A stretch of DNA of 64,000 nucleotides from Actinophytocola gossypii (GTDB lineage: Bacteria; Actinomycetota; Actinomycetes; Mycobacteriales; Pseudonocardiaceae). Under the pieces are notes generated by a model that worked only from the letters and a program-made list of their open reading frames with translations, was not told the origin of the DNA and did no database searches. The position numbers and the translations under genes were made by a program. Location: contig NZ_JAFFZE010000014.1 in NCBI RefSeq assembly GCF_025165815.1, positions 434,001-498,000 on the forward strand. The letters run 5' to 3'. Below are positions 29,604 to 49,200 of the stretch, piece after piece. How positions within the stretch are numbered: position 1 is the stretch's first letter; each line of letters opens with the position of its first letter.

Positions 29604-31117
29604 GAGATGACCCCGTCCAACATAGTGGCCAGCTTCCTTCTCTCGTTCTTGCCGTGCGGGCTGAGCGGCAGCTCGTCGAGCACCCGGCAGACGGCCGGCA
29701 CCTTCGCCGGTTCCAGGCGACGGGCCAGCTCACGCAGGACACGGCGCGGCGCCAGCTCGGTGACCACGCACAGGGTCAGGTCCCTGGTGTCGGTCGGCGG
29801 CAGCGCGGCGGCGGCGTGCACGCCGGGCACGTCCAGCGCGGCCGCCTCGATCTCGACCGTGCTCATCCGGATGCCCTTGCGCTTGAACATCTCGTCGCGG
29901 CGGCCGGCGAAGTACAGGTAGCCGTCCTCGTCGAGGTGGCCGTAGTCGCCGGTGTGCAGGCGGGGCGCGCCGGTGCGCTCGTCGCGGCGGAAGGTCCGGG
30001 CGGTCTGCTCGGGCGCGCGCCAGTAGCCGGGCATCACGTGCGGGCCGGTGACCACGATCTCGCCGGTCTCCCCCGGCGGCAGCGGAACACCGTCCTGGTC
30101 GAGGATCGCGACCTCGGTACCCGGCAGCGGCAGGCCGACCGACCCGGGCCGCTCGGTGTCCTGGTCCGGCGGCATCACCGAGATCCGCTTGCACTCGGTC
30201 TGCCCGAACTGCCGCACCACGCGCACGCCGGGGAACGCCGCCCGGAGCGCGTCGATCGTCACCTGCGGCAGCGCGGCGCCGGTGTTGGTGAACATCCGCA
30301 CCGGCGGCACCGGCGCGTCGTCCCGGCCGGCCAGGGTGACGATCATGGACGCGAGCGACGGCACGACCGGCACCACGGTGGCACCGGTCTCGCGCATCCG
30401 GCGCAGCAGCGACAGGTCCGACTCCTCGCCGGCGAGCACCACCTCGGCGCGGGCGGCGCAGGCGAGCAGCACCTTGTGCAGGCCGTAGTCCCAGGACATC
30501 GGGAAGCGGCAGAACACGACGTCGTCGGCGCGGTAGCCGAGCGCGGTACGCAGCGCGCGGACGGCGAACACGGTCTGCGCGTGCGGGGTCATCACGGCCT
30601 TCGGCGCGGCCGTGCTGCCGGAGGTGTAGATCAGCGCGGCCAGGTCGGTCGGCACCGGGCGGGCCGGGCTGGCCGCCCGCAACCCGGTGAGCGACGCGGT
30701 CTCGCGCCACACCTTTCCCGCCTCGTGCACCGGGAGCAGGGTGGCCTCGCGCATCCGCTCCACGCCGGAGTCGTCGACGACCACCAGCCGCGGGTCGGCG
30801 TTCTCGAGCACCGACCGCAGGTGGAAGGTCTTCATCGCCGGGTTCAGCGGCACGAACACCGCGCCGCGGCGGGAGACCCCGTGGAACATGGCCACCAGCT
30901 CGCGGGTGGTGCGGGCCTGGACGAGCACCCGGTCGCCCGGCCGCACGCCCCGTTCGGCGAGCCACCGGTCGACCGCGTGGCTGTGGTCGGCCAGCTCGGT
31001 ATAGGTCCACGCGCCCGCCCCGTCCCGCACCGCGACCCGGTCGCCGGAATCGGCGGCGGCGTCGTCCAGCAGGGAATGCACGATCGCTGGCGAATGGTTT
31101 CCGGAAATGACGTCCAC
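29600..31117 (-). CDS. vinN: Adenylation ligase, VinN-type (loads 3-methylaspartate on the stand-alone ACP)
   Basis: A 505-residue ANL-family AMP-ligase. Motifs: YTSGST (164-169) with PK at 172-173, [41 protein letters not shown], and catalytic Lys in [11 protein letters not shown] near the C-terminus. D210 in [10 protein letters not shown] lies where VinN-type enzymes keep an Asp that contacts the beta-amino group; this alignment is from memory. It activates the beta-amino acid and transfers it to the VinL-type ACP. Start: GTG 31117 has GGGAGG six nt upstream. The in-frame ATG at 31144 has no ribosome site. First gene of a chain of overlapping genes running to 5276. Confidence 0.93.
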   Translation of the reverse strand: MDVISGNHSPAIVHSLLDDAAADSGDRVAVRDGAGAWTYTELADHSHAVDRWLAERGVRPGDRVLVQARTTRELVAMFHGVSRRGAVFVPLNPAMKTFHLRSVLENADPRLVVVDDSGVERMREATLLPVHEAGKVWRETASLTGLRAASPARPVPTDLAALIYTSGSTAAPKAVMTPHAQTVFAVRALRTALGYRADDVVFCRFPMSWDYGLHKVLLACAARAEVVLAGEESDLSLLRRMRETGATVVPVVPSLASMIVTLAGRDDAPVPPVRMFTNTGAALPQVTIDALRAAFPGVRVVRQFGQTECKRISVMPPDQDTERPGSVGLPLPGTEVAILDQDGVPLPPGETGEIVVTGPHVMPGYWRAPEQTARTFRRDERTGAPRLHTGDYGHLDEDGYLYFAGRRDEMFKRKGIRMSTVEIEAAALDVPGVHAAAALPPTDTRDLTLCVVTELAPRRVLRELARRLEPAKVPAVCRVLDELPLSPHGKNERRKLATMLDGVIS

Positions 31118-31211
31118 GACCGGCCTCCCGTCTTTCGGGCACATATTCCGAGCGCTTTGTCGAAACCGTAACCGCGGGCCGCGCGGGAGTGCACCCCAAC
31201 CGGCCCCTATT
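31118..31211 (-). promoter_or_regulatory. Intergenic region upstream of the vinN-type gene
   Basis: A 94-bp spacer between the vinM-type stop and the vinN-type start. On the minus strand TTACGG, 17 nt, GAATAT could be a weak promoter, followed by the GGGAGG ribosome site. The 26-kb downstream operon may start here or be read through from vinM. Confidence 0.3.
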
Positions 31212-32726
31212 TCACCCGGCCACCACCTCGGCGGCGAGCGCGCGCAGGGCGGGCCGGTCCACCTTGCGGTTTCCGTTGAGCGGCAGGTCGGCCAGGTGCC
31301 GGTAGTGCCGGGGCACCAGGCGCAGCGGCAGCACGTCGCGCAGCGCGCGGGAGAACGCCACCGGGGCCCGGCGCTCGCCGGTGTAGAACACCACCAGCTC
31401 GGTCTCGCCGCCGGCCGTGGTGTCCAGGGTGACCGCGTCGTCGACCCCGGGGCAGCCGCGCAGCGCGTGGTCGATCTCGGCCAGCTCAACGCGCCAGCCG
31501 TGCACCTGGACCTGGGAGTCCAGCCGGCCGAGGTAGAGCAGCTCACCCGACTCGGCGGGGCGTACCCGGTCGCCGGTGCGGTACCAGACCCGGCCGTCCC
31601 GTTCGACGAACCGGCCCGTGCCGTCGGCCGGGTCCAGGTAGCCCGGGGTGAGCTGCGGGCCGCTCACCCACAGCTCGCCCTCGGCCCCCGCCTGCTCGCC
31701 GTCTGGGCCGACGATCAGCTGCTCGTGGCCGTCGTGCAGGGCGCCGATCGGGACCACGCCGTTCGCGGCGAGCCGGGTCGACTCCGGCGTGAACCGGTGC
31801 CGGGAGACGGTGATCGTCAGCTCGGTCGGCCCGTACAGGTTCTCCACGGACGAGCCGGGGGCGGCGGCCTGCCAGTCCTCGGCGTCCTGGCAGCGCAGGG
31901 CCTCCCCGGCGAAGAAGCTCCAGCGCAGCGACGGCAGGGCGCCCGGCGTGAGCCCGCCGAGCCTGCGGACCAGCGAGACGCTGCTCGGCGTGGAGAACCA
32001 CACCGACACCCGGTGCTCGGCGAGGAACGCGGGCAGCTCCCGGTAGGCCCCGCCGGGGACGCGCAGCAGCCGCGCGCCCGCGCCCCAGGCGCAGAACAGG
32101 TCGAACATGGCGCAGTCGAAGTTGAGGTCGAACGTCTGGGAGAAGACGTCGTCCGGACCGAAGTCGTAGCGCTCGTCGAGCAGGCGGAAGTAGTGCGCCA
32201 GGCTGCCGTGGGTGATCGGCACGCCCTTGGGCCGGCCGGTCGAGCCGGAGGTGAACAGCACGTACGCGGCGTCCTCGGCTGCCACCGGCCTTGGCTCGGT
32301 CAGCACCGGCTCGGCCGGGACCGGCAGCGACCCGGGGCGGTCCGGGGCCAGTACCGGCAGGTCGGGGAGGTCGGGCAGCGCGGCGTGTCCCCGGTCGTCG
32401 ACGACGAGCGCGGCGACGCCGGCCGCGTCGAGCATGCTCCTGGTCCGCGCGGCCGGGAAGTCGGGGCGCAGCGGGACGACGGTGGCGCCGGCGTAGAGCG
32501 CGGCGAGCACGCCGACGTACGCGGTGACGCTCTCGCCGGCGAGCACGCCGACCGGGCCGGGGCGGGTGCCATGGCCGGTGAGCGCGGACGCCCAGCGCAG
32601 GGCGGTCCGGTGCGCCTCGGCGTAGCTGATCGCGGCCGTACCGACACGCACCGCCTCGTTCTCCGGTGCCCGGCGCAGGCCGAGGAGAAATCGTTCGGAC
32701 AGGCTCACGGTTGTTGTCTCGTTCAT
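31212..32726 (-). CDS. vinM: Adenylation ligase, VinM-type (adds the protecting alanine)
   Basis: A 504-residue NRPS-like adenylation protein without a carrier domain. Motifs: [11 protein letters not shown] (158-168), [13 protein letters not shown] (A4 region with the amino-group Asp), [35 protein letters not shown] and the C-terminal NGNRKVD lysine. The vicenistatin homologue activates L-alanine and attaches it to the amino group of 3-aminoisobutyryl-ACP, masking the amine during chain growth. Similarity to D-alanine ligases of the DltA type is why automated naming may differ. The ATG (32726) has AGGAAAA directly upstream and faces the ACP gene across a 69-bp divergent spacer. Confidence 0.92.
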   Translation of the reverse strand: MNETTTVSLSERFLLGLRRAPENEAVRVGTAAISYAEAHRTALRWASALTGHGTRPGPVGVLAGESVTAYVGVLAALYAGATVVPLRPDFPAARTRSMLDAAGVAALVVDDRGHAALPDLPDLPVLAPDRPGSLPVPAEPVLTEPRPVAAEDAAYVLFTSGSTGRPKGVPITHGSLAHYFRLLDERYDFGPDDVFSQTFDLNFDCAMFDLFCAWGAGARLLRVPGGAYRELPAFLAEHRVSVWFSTPSSVSLVRRLGGLTPGALPSLRWSFFAGEALRCQDAEDWQAAAPGSSVENLYGPTELTITVSRHRFTPESTRLAANGVVPIGALHDGHEQLIVGPDGEQAGAEGELWVSGPQLTPGYLDPADGTGRFVERDGRVWYRTGDRVRPAESGELLYLGRLDSQVQVHGWRVELAEIDHALRGCPGVDDAVTLDTTAGGETELVVFYTGERRAPVAFSRALRDVLPLRLVPRHYRHLADLPLNGNRKVDRPALRALAAEVVAG

Positions 32727-32795
32727 TTTTCCTCGCTCCGAAGAATGCTATGCTTTCCCCGTTCTTGCCGGGTAAGACAAACAGGAGCCGATACC
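32727..32795. promoter_or_regulatory. Divergent promoter region between vinM-type and vinL-type genes
   Basis: A 69-bp spacer, richer in A/T than its surroundings (GAAGAATGCTATGCTTTCC), between two divergent starts. It must hold at least the ACP promoter. I cannot define convincing -35/-10 boxes. AGGAG at 32783-32787 is the ribosome site of the ACP. Confidence 0.4.
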
Positions 32796-33047
32796 ATGTG
32801 GGACGACCAGTTCGAGGCTTTACTCCGCCAGTACCTGCCATTCATCGAGGCCGACGAGAAACTCGCCTCGGACAGCCCGCTGCGTGATTTCGGGCTCGAC
32901 TCGCTCGGCACCGTCGAGCTGCTCGCGGCGCTGGAGTCCACGTACGACGTCCGGTTCACCGACGACGCGCTGGCGCTGGAGTCGTTCGAGACGCCGGCGG
33001 TGCTGTGGTCCACGCTGGCCTCCGTGCGGACCGCCCAGCACGTGTAG
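32796..33047 (+). CDS. vinL: Stand-alone acyl carrier protein, VinL-type
   Basis: An 83-residue free ACP. The phosphopantetheine site is S36 in [13 protein letters not shown], with the helix II-III pattern of aminoacyl-carrying ACPs. It is the carrier on which 3-methylaspartate is loaded, decarboxylated and capped with alanine before transfer to the loading ACP of the first PKS. ATG 32796 is 8 nt after AGGAG. It is the only starter-cassette gene on the plus strand, divergent from vinM and convergent with vinK (19-bp gap), so its expression is separately controlled from the long minus-strand operon. The call is firm from size, motif and cassette. Confidence 0.95.
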   Translation: MWDDQFEALLRQYLPFIEADEKLASDSPLRDFGLDSLGTVELLAALESTYDVRFTDDALALESFETPAVLWSTLASVRTAQHV

Positions 33048-33066
33048 GACATCAGGGCGGCCACGC

Positions 33067-34005
33067 TCAGCCCAGCTGGGCGTGGCGCCTCGGCCGCATC
33101 GCCGACCTCGGGTTCACCGCGACCACCTCGACGTGCCGCGTGGTCGCCGGCACCCGGCCGAACAACCGGTCCGGCCCGCACACGTACACCGTCCCCACCC
33201 CGCGTTCGACCAGCGAGGCCACCACGTCCGGCCAGCGCAACGGGCGCACGACGCTGTCCAGCAGCATGGTGGCCACCCCGGCTCCGGTGGTCACCAGCGA
33301 ACCGTCCTGGTCGGCGACGACCGGCACCCTCGGGTCGGCGAACGCCAGCCCGTCCAGCACCTCGGCGGCGATCCGGTCGCGCAACGGCCCGAACGCCGCC
33401 GAGTGCATGGGCGGGCGCATCGTGTAGAGCGACATCCCGCCGGCGGCACGCAGCCGGGTGGTCAGCCGGTCGAGGGAGCCCTCGCGCAGCGACACCATGT
33501 AGAAGTCGTCGTCGACGTAGCAGGAGATGTCGTACCACTCGCCGCGCGCGTCCAGCTCGGCCAGCAGCTCGCGCAGCACCGGCTCGGGGGTCCGCACGAA
33601 CGAGTGGGTCACCACGTCCTGGTGCTCGGTGGCGAAGTACTCCTCCAGGCAGCGGGCGAGCCGCGCGGTCAGCCGGATCGTGTCCGGCACCGGCAGCGCG
33701 CCGACGTGCCCGACCAGCGGCTTCTCGCCGAAGCTCGGGCCGACGCAGAAGTCCGGGGTCACGCCGTACTCGTCCTCGGCCCACCGGGCGAGCGCGAGGC
33801 AGTTGACGAGGAACGCGACCTGCGCGGCCTCGGAGTAGTCACCGCCAGCGCGGAACCGGTCGAGCAGCGAGTACCCGAGCACGTCGTCAGCGACCGAGGT
33901 CAGCTCCCTGGCGTGGGCGTTGGTGAGCATGAAGCGGCCGACGTCGGCGAAGGCGGTCGGCCCCATGCCGGGGAAGACGACCGCGGTTCCGGTCCGCTCG
34001 TTCAT
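33067..34005 (-). CDS. vinK: Stand-alone acyltransferase, VinK-type (dipeptidyl transfer to the loading ACP)
   Basis: A 312-residue discrete AT. The malonyl-transferase-like start (VVFPGMG) is followed by a non-canonical nucleophile motif GPSFGEK with S91 (not GHSIG) and H201 in RPPMHSAAFG. These differences are those of VinK-like enzymes, which move an alanyl-beta-aminoacyl group between carrier proteins rather than malonyl from CoA. Partners are inferred to be the adjacent VinL-type ACP (donor) and the N-terminal ACP of PKS 15238-25413 (acceptor). The ATG (34005) overlaps the vinJ-type stop (ATGA). Because it is a discrete AT it should not be assumed to replace the defective module 1 AT. 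Confidence 0.93.
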   Translation of the reverse strand: MNERTGTAVVFPGMGPTAFADVGRFMLTNAHARELTSVADDVLGYSLLDRFRAGGDYSEAAQVAFLVNCLALARWAEDEYGVTPDFCVGPSFGEKPLVGHVGALPVPDTIRLTARLARCLEEYFATEHQDVVTHSFVRTPEPVLRELLAELDARGEWYDISCYVDDDFYMVSLREGSLDRLTTRLRAAGGMSLYTMRPPMHSAAFGPLRDRIAAEVLDGLAFADPRVPVVADQDGSLVTTGAGVATMLLDSVVRPLRWPDVVASLVERGVGTVYVCGPDRLFGRVPATTRHVEVVAVNPRSAMRPRRHAQLG

Positions 34006-34919
34006 CGTTGGTCCCTTTCGGACTCCAGCTCGGTGAGGAACCCGGTCAGCACCTCGGTGAACCGCTCCGGTTCCTCGAGGTGCGGCAGGTGGCTGGAGTG
34101 CTCCAGGACCTCCCACCGGGCACCGGGAACGAGGTCGAGGTAGGGCCGCAGCGTGGCCGGTGTGGCCTCGTCGTGCCGCCCGGACAGCACGAGCGTCGGT
34201 GCGGCGATGTCGGGCAGGCAGTCGACCACGGACCAGTCGCGCAGGGTGCCGGTCACGTGGAACTCGCTCGGCCCGTTCATGGTGAAGTAGACGGTCGGGT
34301 CGTTCGCGATCTCCATGAACGACGCCAGGTAGTCCCTCGGCCAGGGCTGCACGCGGCACACGTGCCGGTCGTAGAACACCCGCATCGCCGCGAAGTACTC
34401 GTCGCTGTCGGTGGTGCCGGCCGCTTCGTGCCGCAGCAGCGTCTCGTTGGTCCCGGGCGGCAGGTCGGCCCGCAGCCTGGCGGCCTCGGCCAGCCAGAGC
34501 GGGTAGGACGCCGGTGCGTTCGCGATCACCAGCCCGCGCAGTCCCGGCGGGCGGTTCGCCGCGTGCCTGGCGACCAGCGGGCCGCCCCAGGAGTGGCCGA
34601 ACAACACGTAGTCGTCGGCGACCCCGAGCCGGTCGAGCAGGTTGGCCAGCTCGTCGAGGAACAGCTCCGGGGTCCAGAAGTCGGCGCCCCGGTCGGGCAG
34701 GTGGGTGGAGCCGCCGTTGCCGAGCTGGTCGTAGTGCACCACCGGCCAGCCGTGCTCGGCGAGCCCGGCGAGGCTCAGCAGGTAGTCGTGGGTACTGCCC
34801 GGTCCGCCGTGCACGACGACGACCGCGGGCCGGCCATCGTGCGGGCGGCCGGTCACCCGGTACCAGGTCTGGAAACCGCGGAACGGCACCAGACCCTTGT
34901 CGTCCGGGGGCAACGACAT
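34002..34919 (-). CDS. vinJ: Alpha/beta-hydrolase amidase, VinJ-type (removes the protecting alanine)
   Basis: A 305-residue proline-iminopeptidase-family hydrolase: oxyanion motif HGGPG (37-41), nucleophile S110 in GHSWGG, acid in GRHDE, and a late His in EHSSHLPHLEEP. In vicenistatin synthesis the homologue cleaves the terminal alanine from the full-length polyketide chain, freeing the amine for lactam closure by the thioesterase. ATG 34919 has AGGTGAG just upstream; the longer open frame is non-family sequence. It is translationally coupled to the vinK-type gene, so the enzyme that delivers the protected starter and the one that deprotects the chain are made together. Confidence 0.92.
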   Translation of the reverse strand: MSLPPDDKGLVPFRGFQTWYRVTGRPHDGRPAVVVVHGGPGSTHDYLLSLAGLAEHGWPVVHYDQLGNGGSTHLPDRGADFWTPELFLDELANLLDRLGVADDYVLFGHSWGGPLVARHAANRPPGLRGLVIANAPASYPLWLAEAARLRADLPPGTNETLLRHEAAGTTDSDEYFAAMRVFYDRHVCRVQPWPRDYLASFMEIANDPTVYFTMNGPSEFHVTGTLRDWSVVDCLPDIAAPTLVLSGRHDEATPATLRPYLDLVPGARWEVLEHSSHLPHLEEPERFTEVLTGFLTELESERDQR

Positions 34920-35088
34920 GATCTCACCTGACTTTCCGACGACGACCGGTTTCGACGGTGGCAGCGGGGAAACCGCGCGACAACCCCAGTTCCGTGCGGG
35001 CGGGGTCGGTAGGGGCGGCCACGGGTTGCCGCCGGCACCCGCCGCTCGGCACGGTGGCGGCACGTCTGTCCTCGAGTTCGGAGCCGCC
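34920..35088. promoter_or_regulatory. Divergent intergenic region between vinJ-type and thioesterase genes
   Basis: A 169-bp spacer between two divergent starts. It contains the ribosome sites of both genes, GGAG (35081 region) and the complement of AGGTGAG. I see no clear promoter boxes, operator repeats or terminator. Confidence 0.35.
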
Positions 35089-35829
35089 ATGACCTCCCCT
35101 GTCAGTCCCTGGGTGCGCCGGTTCGTGCCCGCCCCGGACGCGCCCGCCCGGCTGGTCTGCTTCCCGCACGCCGGCGGGTCGGCGACCTACTACCTGCCGG
35201 TGGCCCGCGGCCTCGCGCCGTCGGTCGACGTGCTGGCGATCCAGTACCCGGGCCGGCAGGACCGCCGGCACGAACCCAACATCGACGACATCGAGCGGCT
35301 GGCCGACCTGGTGGTCGCGGAGCTGGCGCCGTGGTGCGACCGGCCGGTCGGGTTGTTCGGGCACAGCATGGGCGCGCTGGTGGCCTACGAGGTCGCCCGG
35401 CGGCTGGACACCGCGCCCTCGGTCCTGTTCGCCTCCGGCCGGCGCGCTCCGTCGCGGCACCGGGACACCGACGTGCACCGGCTGGACGACGACCGGCTGC
35501 GGGCCGAGCTGGCGCGGCTGTCCGGCACCGGCGCCGGCCTGCTCGACGACGAGGACATGCTGGCGATGATCCTGCCGGCCACCCGCGCCGACTACCGGGC
35601 CGTCGAGTCCTACCGGTACCGCCCCGGTCCACCGCTGACCTGCCCGGTGCTCGCGATGGTCGGCGACGCGGACACCGAGGCGACCGTGGACGAGGTCGCC
35701 GACTGGCGCGCCCACACCAGCGGCGAGTTCGAGCTGAGGGTCTTCGACGGCGGCCACTTCTACCTCACCGACCACGCCGGCACCGTGCTGGGCATGGTGG
35801 CCGACCGGCTGCCCGCGGCGGTGCGATGA
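35089..35829 (+). CDS. Type II thioesterase (second copy)
   Basis: A 246-residue editing thioesterase of the RifR/GrsT family: CFPHAGGSA (24-32), YPGRQDR (53-59), nucleophile S93 in GHSMG, acid D195 in GDADTE, H223 in GGHFYLT. It should hydrolyse aberrant acyl groups from the PKS carriers. It is a paralogue of the copy at 1687-2436, sharing blocks such as RLVCFPHAGGSA and [11 protein letters not shown] 35089 follows GGAG by 5 nt. It is plus-strand, divergent from vinJ and convergent with the methyltransferase; its stop codon lies inside a perfect hairpin that probably terminates both transcripts. Being inside the cluster, it is the more likely housekeeper of this PKS. Confidence 0.93.
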   Translation: MTSPVSPWVRRFVPAPDAPARLVCFPHAGGSATYYLPVARGLAPSVDVLAIQYPGRQDRRHEPNIDDIERLADLVVAELAPWCDRPVGLFGHSMGALVAYEVARRLDTAPSVLFASGRRAPSRHRDTDVHRLDDDRLRAELARLSGTGAGLLDDEDMLAMILPATRADYRAVESYRYRPGPPLTCPVLAMVGDADTEATVDEVADWRAHTSGEFELRVFDGGHFYLTDHAGTVLGMVADRLPAAVR

Positions 35830-35877
35830 AGGACGCCGTCGTCGTACTCGACGCGACGACGGCGTCCTTCATCGCAC
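35821..35877. terminator. Bidirectional hairpin terminator (24-bp perfect arms)
   Basis: The left arm 35821-35844 and right arm 35854-35877 are perfect reverse complements, around a 9-nt loop (TACTCGACG). It sits between two convergent genes, includes the thioesterase stop (35827-35829), and ends one base before the methyltransferase stop (35878-35880). There is no T-run, as is common in high-GC actinomycetes. Confidence 0.88.
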
Positions 35878-36591
35878 TCAGTCCCGCACGCCGACGAACA
35901 GGCCGCGGGCGGTGGGGCCCTCCTCCAGGTAGGTCGGGGCCCACCCGGCGCGGCGGAACGCCTGCTCGTACTCGTCACGGGTGAACAGGGTGATCAGCGT
36001 GGACTCCGCCAGGTGCCGGACGCCCGCGTGGTTGGCGGCCACCAGGTAGTGCACGTCCATCCGGGTGGCGTTGCCCTCCAGCGACGCGTGCGACACCCGG
36101 GCGATCGTCCGCCCCGGTGCCCGGATCACGTCGCCGGCCACGTAGCCGGGGAGGAACGTCTCCGGGAACCACCACGGGTCGACCACGAGCACGCCGCCGG
36201 GGACCGTGTGCCTGGCGAACCGCCGCAGCGCGGTCTCCAGGTCCTCGGTCGTGCGCATGTGCCCGATCGAGCTGAACAGGCAGGTGACGGCGTCGAACTC
36301 GCGGCCGAGGTCGAAGTCGCTCATGTCGCCGAGGTGCAGCGGCACGTCCGGCAGCCGCTCCTTCGCGGCCAGCAGCATGTCCTCGGACAGGTCCAGTCCC
36401 GCGACGTCGGGGAACGTGCCGGACAGGTGTTGCAGGTGCTCGCCGGTGCCGCACGCGACGTCCAGCAGCGACGTCGCGTCCGGCTTCTCGGCGAGGATGA
36501 GCCGCGCCACCTGGGCGGACTCGGTCGCGTAGTCCTTGCCCCGCCCCTGGTGGATCAGGTCGTAGAGCTCCGCGTCCTCGGACTCATACAT
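35878..36591 (-). CDS. Aminosugar N-methyltransferase, TylM1/DesVI type
   Basis: A 237-residue SAM-dependent methyltransferase. The SAM site is LLDVACGTGEHL (42-53). The family-specific stretches AELYDLIHQGRGKDY (8-21 region, Y10), FSSIGH (H111) and WWFPETFLPGYVAG match TylM1/DesVI, which N-methylate dTDP-3-amino-3,6-dideoxyhexoses; the vicenisamine N-methyltransferase belongs to the same group. It implies that the product carries an amino sugar such as a vicenisamine-like unit. The gene begins 9 nt after the stop of the thioesterase-bearing PKS with GAGGAGGGAAG in front, so it is the last gene of the right-hand PKS operon. Sugar pathway and glycosyltransferase genes are not in the window. 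Confidence 0.9.
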   Translation of the reverse strand: MYESEDAELYDLIHQGRGKDYATESAQVARLILAEKPDATSLLDVACGTGEHLQHLSGTFPDVAGLDLSEDMLLAAKERLPDVPLHLGDMSDFDLGREFDAVTCLFSSIGHMRTTEDLETALRRFARHTVPGGVLVVDPWWFPETFLPGYVAGDVIRAPGRTIARVSHASLEGNATRMDVHYLVAANHAGVRHLAESTLITLFTRDEYEQAFRRAGWAPTYLEEGPTARGLFVGVRD

Positions 36592-36600
36592 CTTCCCTCC

Positions 36601-46242
<9,642 letters not shown>

Positions 46243-46249
46243 GCCGGCC

Positions 46250-49200
46250 TCACATCTCTCGCGTGGCGTCGTCGAGCTCGAATGCCCTGCTGATCAGCTT
46301 TTCGGTGTCCATGTCGTCGATCGAGGAGTCGTCGGTGGCCGGGTCGGGGGTCGGCTCGGCCGTGATGCCCGCGAGGTCGAGCAGGCTGTGCAGCAGGCCC
46401 GCGTCGCGCAGCCGGGCGAGCGGGATCGACGACAGCGCCGCGCGGATTCGCTCGTCGGTGTCCGCCGCCTGCTCGCCGGTCCCGCCGTCGGCCTGGTCCG
46501 GAACCAGCTCGGCCAGCAGGTGCCGGGCGAGCACGAGCGCGTTCGGGTAGTCGAAGATCAGGGTCGCCGGCAGGGTCAGCCCGGTGAGCAGCGTGAGCTT
46601 GTTCCGGAAGCCCACCGCGGCGAGCGAGTCGAAGCCCAGCTCGTTGAACGCCCGCTCCGGCTCGACCGCCGCCGGCCCGGCGTGGCCGAGCAGCTTCGCC
46701 GCCTCGGTGCGCACCAGGTCGAGCAGCAGCGGCTCCCGGTCGTGCGGCGGCAGCTCGGCCAGCCGGTCCCGGAGCTTCCCGCCCGCACCCCCGCCGGCCG
46801 GTCCGGCGGGCGTGGTGTCCGCGACCCGCCGCACCGGTGTCCTGGCCAGCCCGCGCAGCAGCGGCGGGGTGTCCTCGCCGCCCAACGCGTCCTGGTCGAG
46901 CCGGATCGGCAGCAGTACCGCGTCCGGCAGCCCGCCCGCGGTGTCCAGGAGGGACAGTCCGGCCGCGGGGGTGAGCGGGGCGATCCCGGCGGCCGCGAGC
47001 CGGCGCAGGTCGGCGTCGCCGAGCCCGGCGCCCATGCCGGTCGTTCCGGTGTCCCAGAGGCCCCAGGCCAGCGACCGCCCCGGCAGTCCGAGCGCGCGGC
47101 GGTGCGCGGCCAGCGCGTCGAGGTAGCCGTTGGCGGCCGCGTAGTTGGCCTGCCCCGGCGCACCGAGCACCGAGGACGCCGAGGAGAACAGCACGAACGC
47201 GGACAGGTCGAGGGTCGCGGTCAGCTCGTGCAGGTGCCAGGCGGCGTCGACCTTGGGCCGCAGCACCTCGTCGAGCCGGTCCTGGGTCAGCGAGTCGAGC
47301 AGGCCGTCGGCGGTGACGCCGGCCGCGTGCACGACCCCGGTCAGCGGGTGCTCCGCCGGGATCCCGGCCAGCACCGCGGCCAGCGCGTCCCGGTCGGCGG
47401 TGTCGCAGGCGACCACCGACACCTCGGCGCCGAGCGCGGCCAGTTCGGCGCCCAGTTCGGCGGCGCCGGGGGCGGCCGGGCCGCGCCGGCTGGTCAGCAA
47501 CAGGTGCCGCACGCCGTGCTCGGCCACCAGGTGGCGGGCGACCAGGCCGCCGAGCGCACCGGTCCCGCCGGTCACCAGCACGGTGCCGGTACCGAACGCG
47601 GTCCGCCCGGTGTCGGTCGGGGCGGCCGTCAGGCGTGGGGTGTGCACGACGCCGGCGCGCACCGCGAGCTGCGGTTCGCCCGCGCCGAGCGCGGCCGGCA
47701 GGGCCGCGACCGACTCCGGGTCGCCGTCCACGTCGACGAGCACGATCCGGCCGGGGTGCTCCGCCTGCGCCGAGCGCACCATGCCCCAGGCGGCGGCGCC
47801 GGCGAGGTCGGTGACGTCCTCGGTGCCGGTGCTCACCGCGCCGCTGGTCACCACGAGCAGCGTGGCCTCGGCGGCGAGCCCGGCCCGCAGCAGCCCGAGC
47901 AGCCGCCGGCTCTGCTCCCGCGCGGTGCCCGCGTCGGCCCCGCCGCCGCACGGCAGCACCACCACCTCGGCGGTACCGGCGTCGGCCAGGTCCGCGGACA
48001 GCGGCGCGCCGAGCGCGTTGGTCAGGCCCCACGGGTCCGGGCCGACCACGTGCCAGCGGTCCACCGGCCGGGTCCTGGTCGGCACCGGGACCCAGCCGAG
48101 GCGCAGCAGCGTGCCGTCCGTCTCGGTGGGCACCGGCTCGGCGGCCGGGCGGACCGCGAGCGACTCGACCACCGCGACCGGTCGCCCGGCCGGGTCGGCG
48201 ATCTCCACGGTCAGGCCCGTGGTCCCGGGCCGGACCCGCACCCGCAGCTCGGTGGCGCCGGTGGCGTACAGCTCCACGCCGGCGGCCCCGAACGGCAGCA
48301 CCGGCCCGTCGGCGGCGACCGCGCTGTGCGCCACCGCCTGCCAGGCCGCGTCCAGCACCGCCGGGTGCGTGCCGTAGGCGTCCACATCGGACGCGTCGGG
48401 CAGGGACACCTCGGCGTGGACGTCGTCGCCGTGCCGCCAGACCGCGCGCACGCCCTGGAACGCCGGCCCGTAGGCGATGCCGGACTCGGCGAGCGCCGGG
48501 TACCAGCCGTCGAGCGGGACCGGGGTGGCGCCGGCCGGTGGCCACTGCGCCAGGTCGAACTCCGCGGGCGCGCCGGCCGCGGTGAGCACCCCGGTCGCGT
48601 GCCGCCGCCAGCCGGCGCCGGGCGGCCGGGAGTGCACGGCGAACCGGCGGGCGCCCCGCTCGTCGGGTCCGCCCACCTCCACCTGCACCCGCACGGGCGC
48701 GTCCGGCGGCAGCACCAGCGGTTCCTCGAACGTCAGCTCCTCGATCCGGCCGCAGCCGACCTCGTCGCCGGCGCGGACCGCGAGCTCCACGAAACCCGTG
48801 CCGGGGAACAGGACCGAGCCGTGCACCACGTGGTCGGCGAGCCACGGCTGGGTGCCGGTCGACAGGGTGCCGCGCAGCACCGCGCCACCGGTCTCGGCCA
48901 GCTCGACCGCGGCGCCGACCAGCGGGTGCCCGCCACCCGCGCTGTCCGAGGCTGCGCTGTCCAGCCAGTACCGCTCGCGCTGGAAGGCGTAGGTGGGCAA
49001 CGGAACCAGCCGCGCTCCCCGTGGCTCGAACAGTGGCGAGAACAGCGCCCGCCAGTCGACCGGGGTCCCGGTGACGTGCAGCCGGGCCAGCGCGGTCAGC
49101 AGCGCGCGCGGCTCGTCGACGTCCCGGTGCGCCACCGGCGTGACCACGGTCGCCGGTGCGTCGAGGCAGTCGGGGACCAGGCCGGCGAGCACCGCGTCCG

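Noticed and set aside
29600-31546. A longer VinN-type protein or the ATG at 31144
   Set aside because: The upstream part overlaps the vinM-type gene and reads as shadow; ATG 31144 lacks a ribosome site whereas GTG 31117 has GGGAGG.
33067-34005. The discrete AT as the missing malonyl-AT for module 1
   Set aside because: Its GPSFG motif and cassette position match VinK-type dipeptidyl transferases, and there is no sign of a malonate-type HAFH motif.
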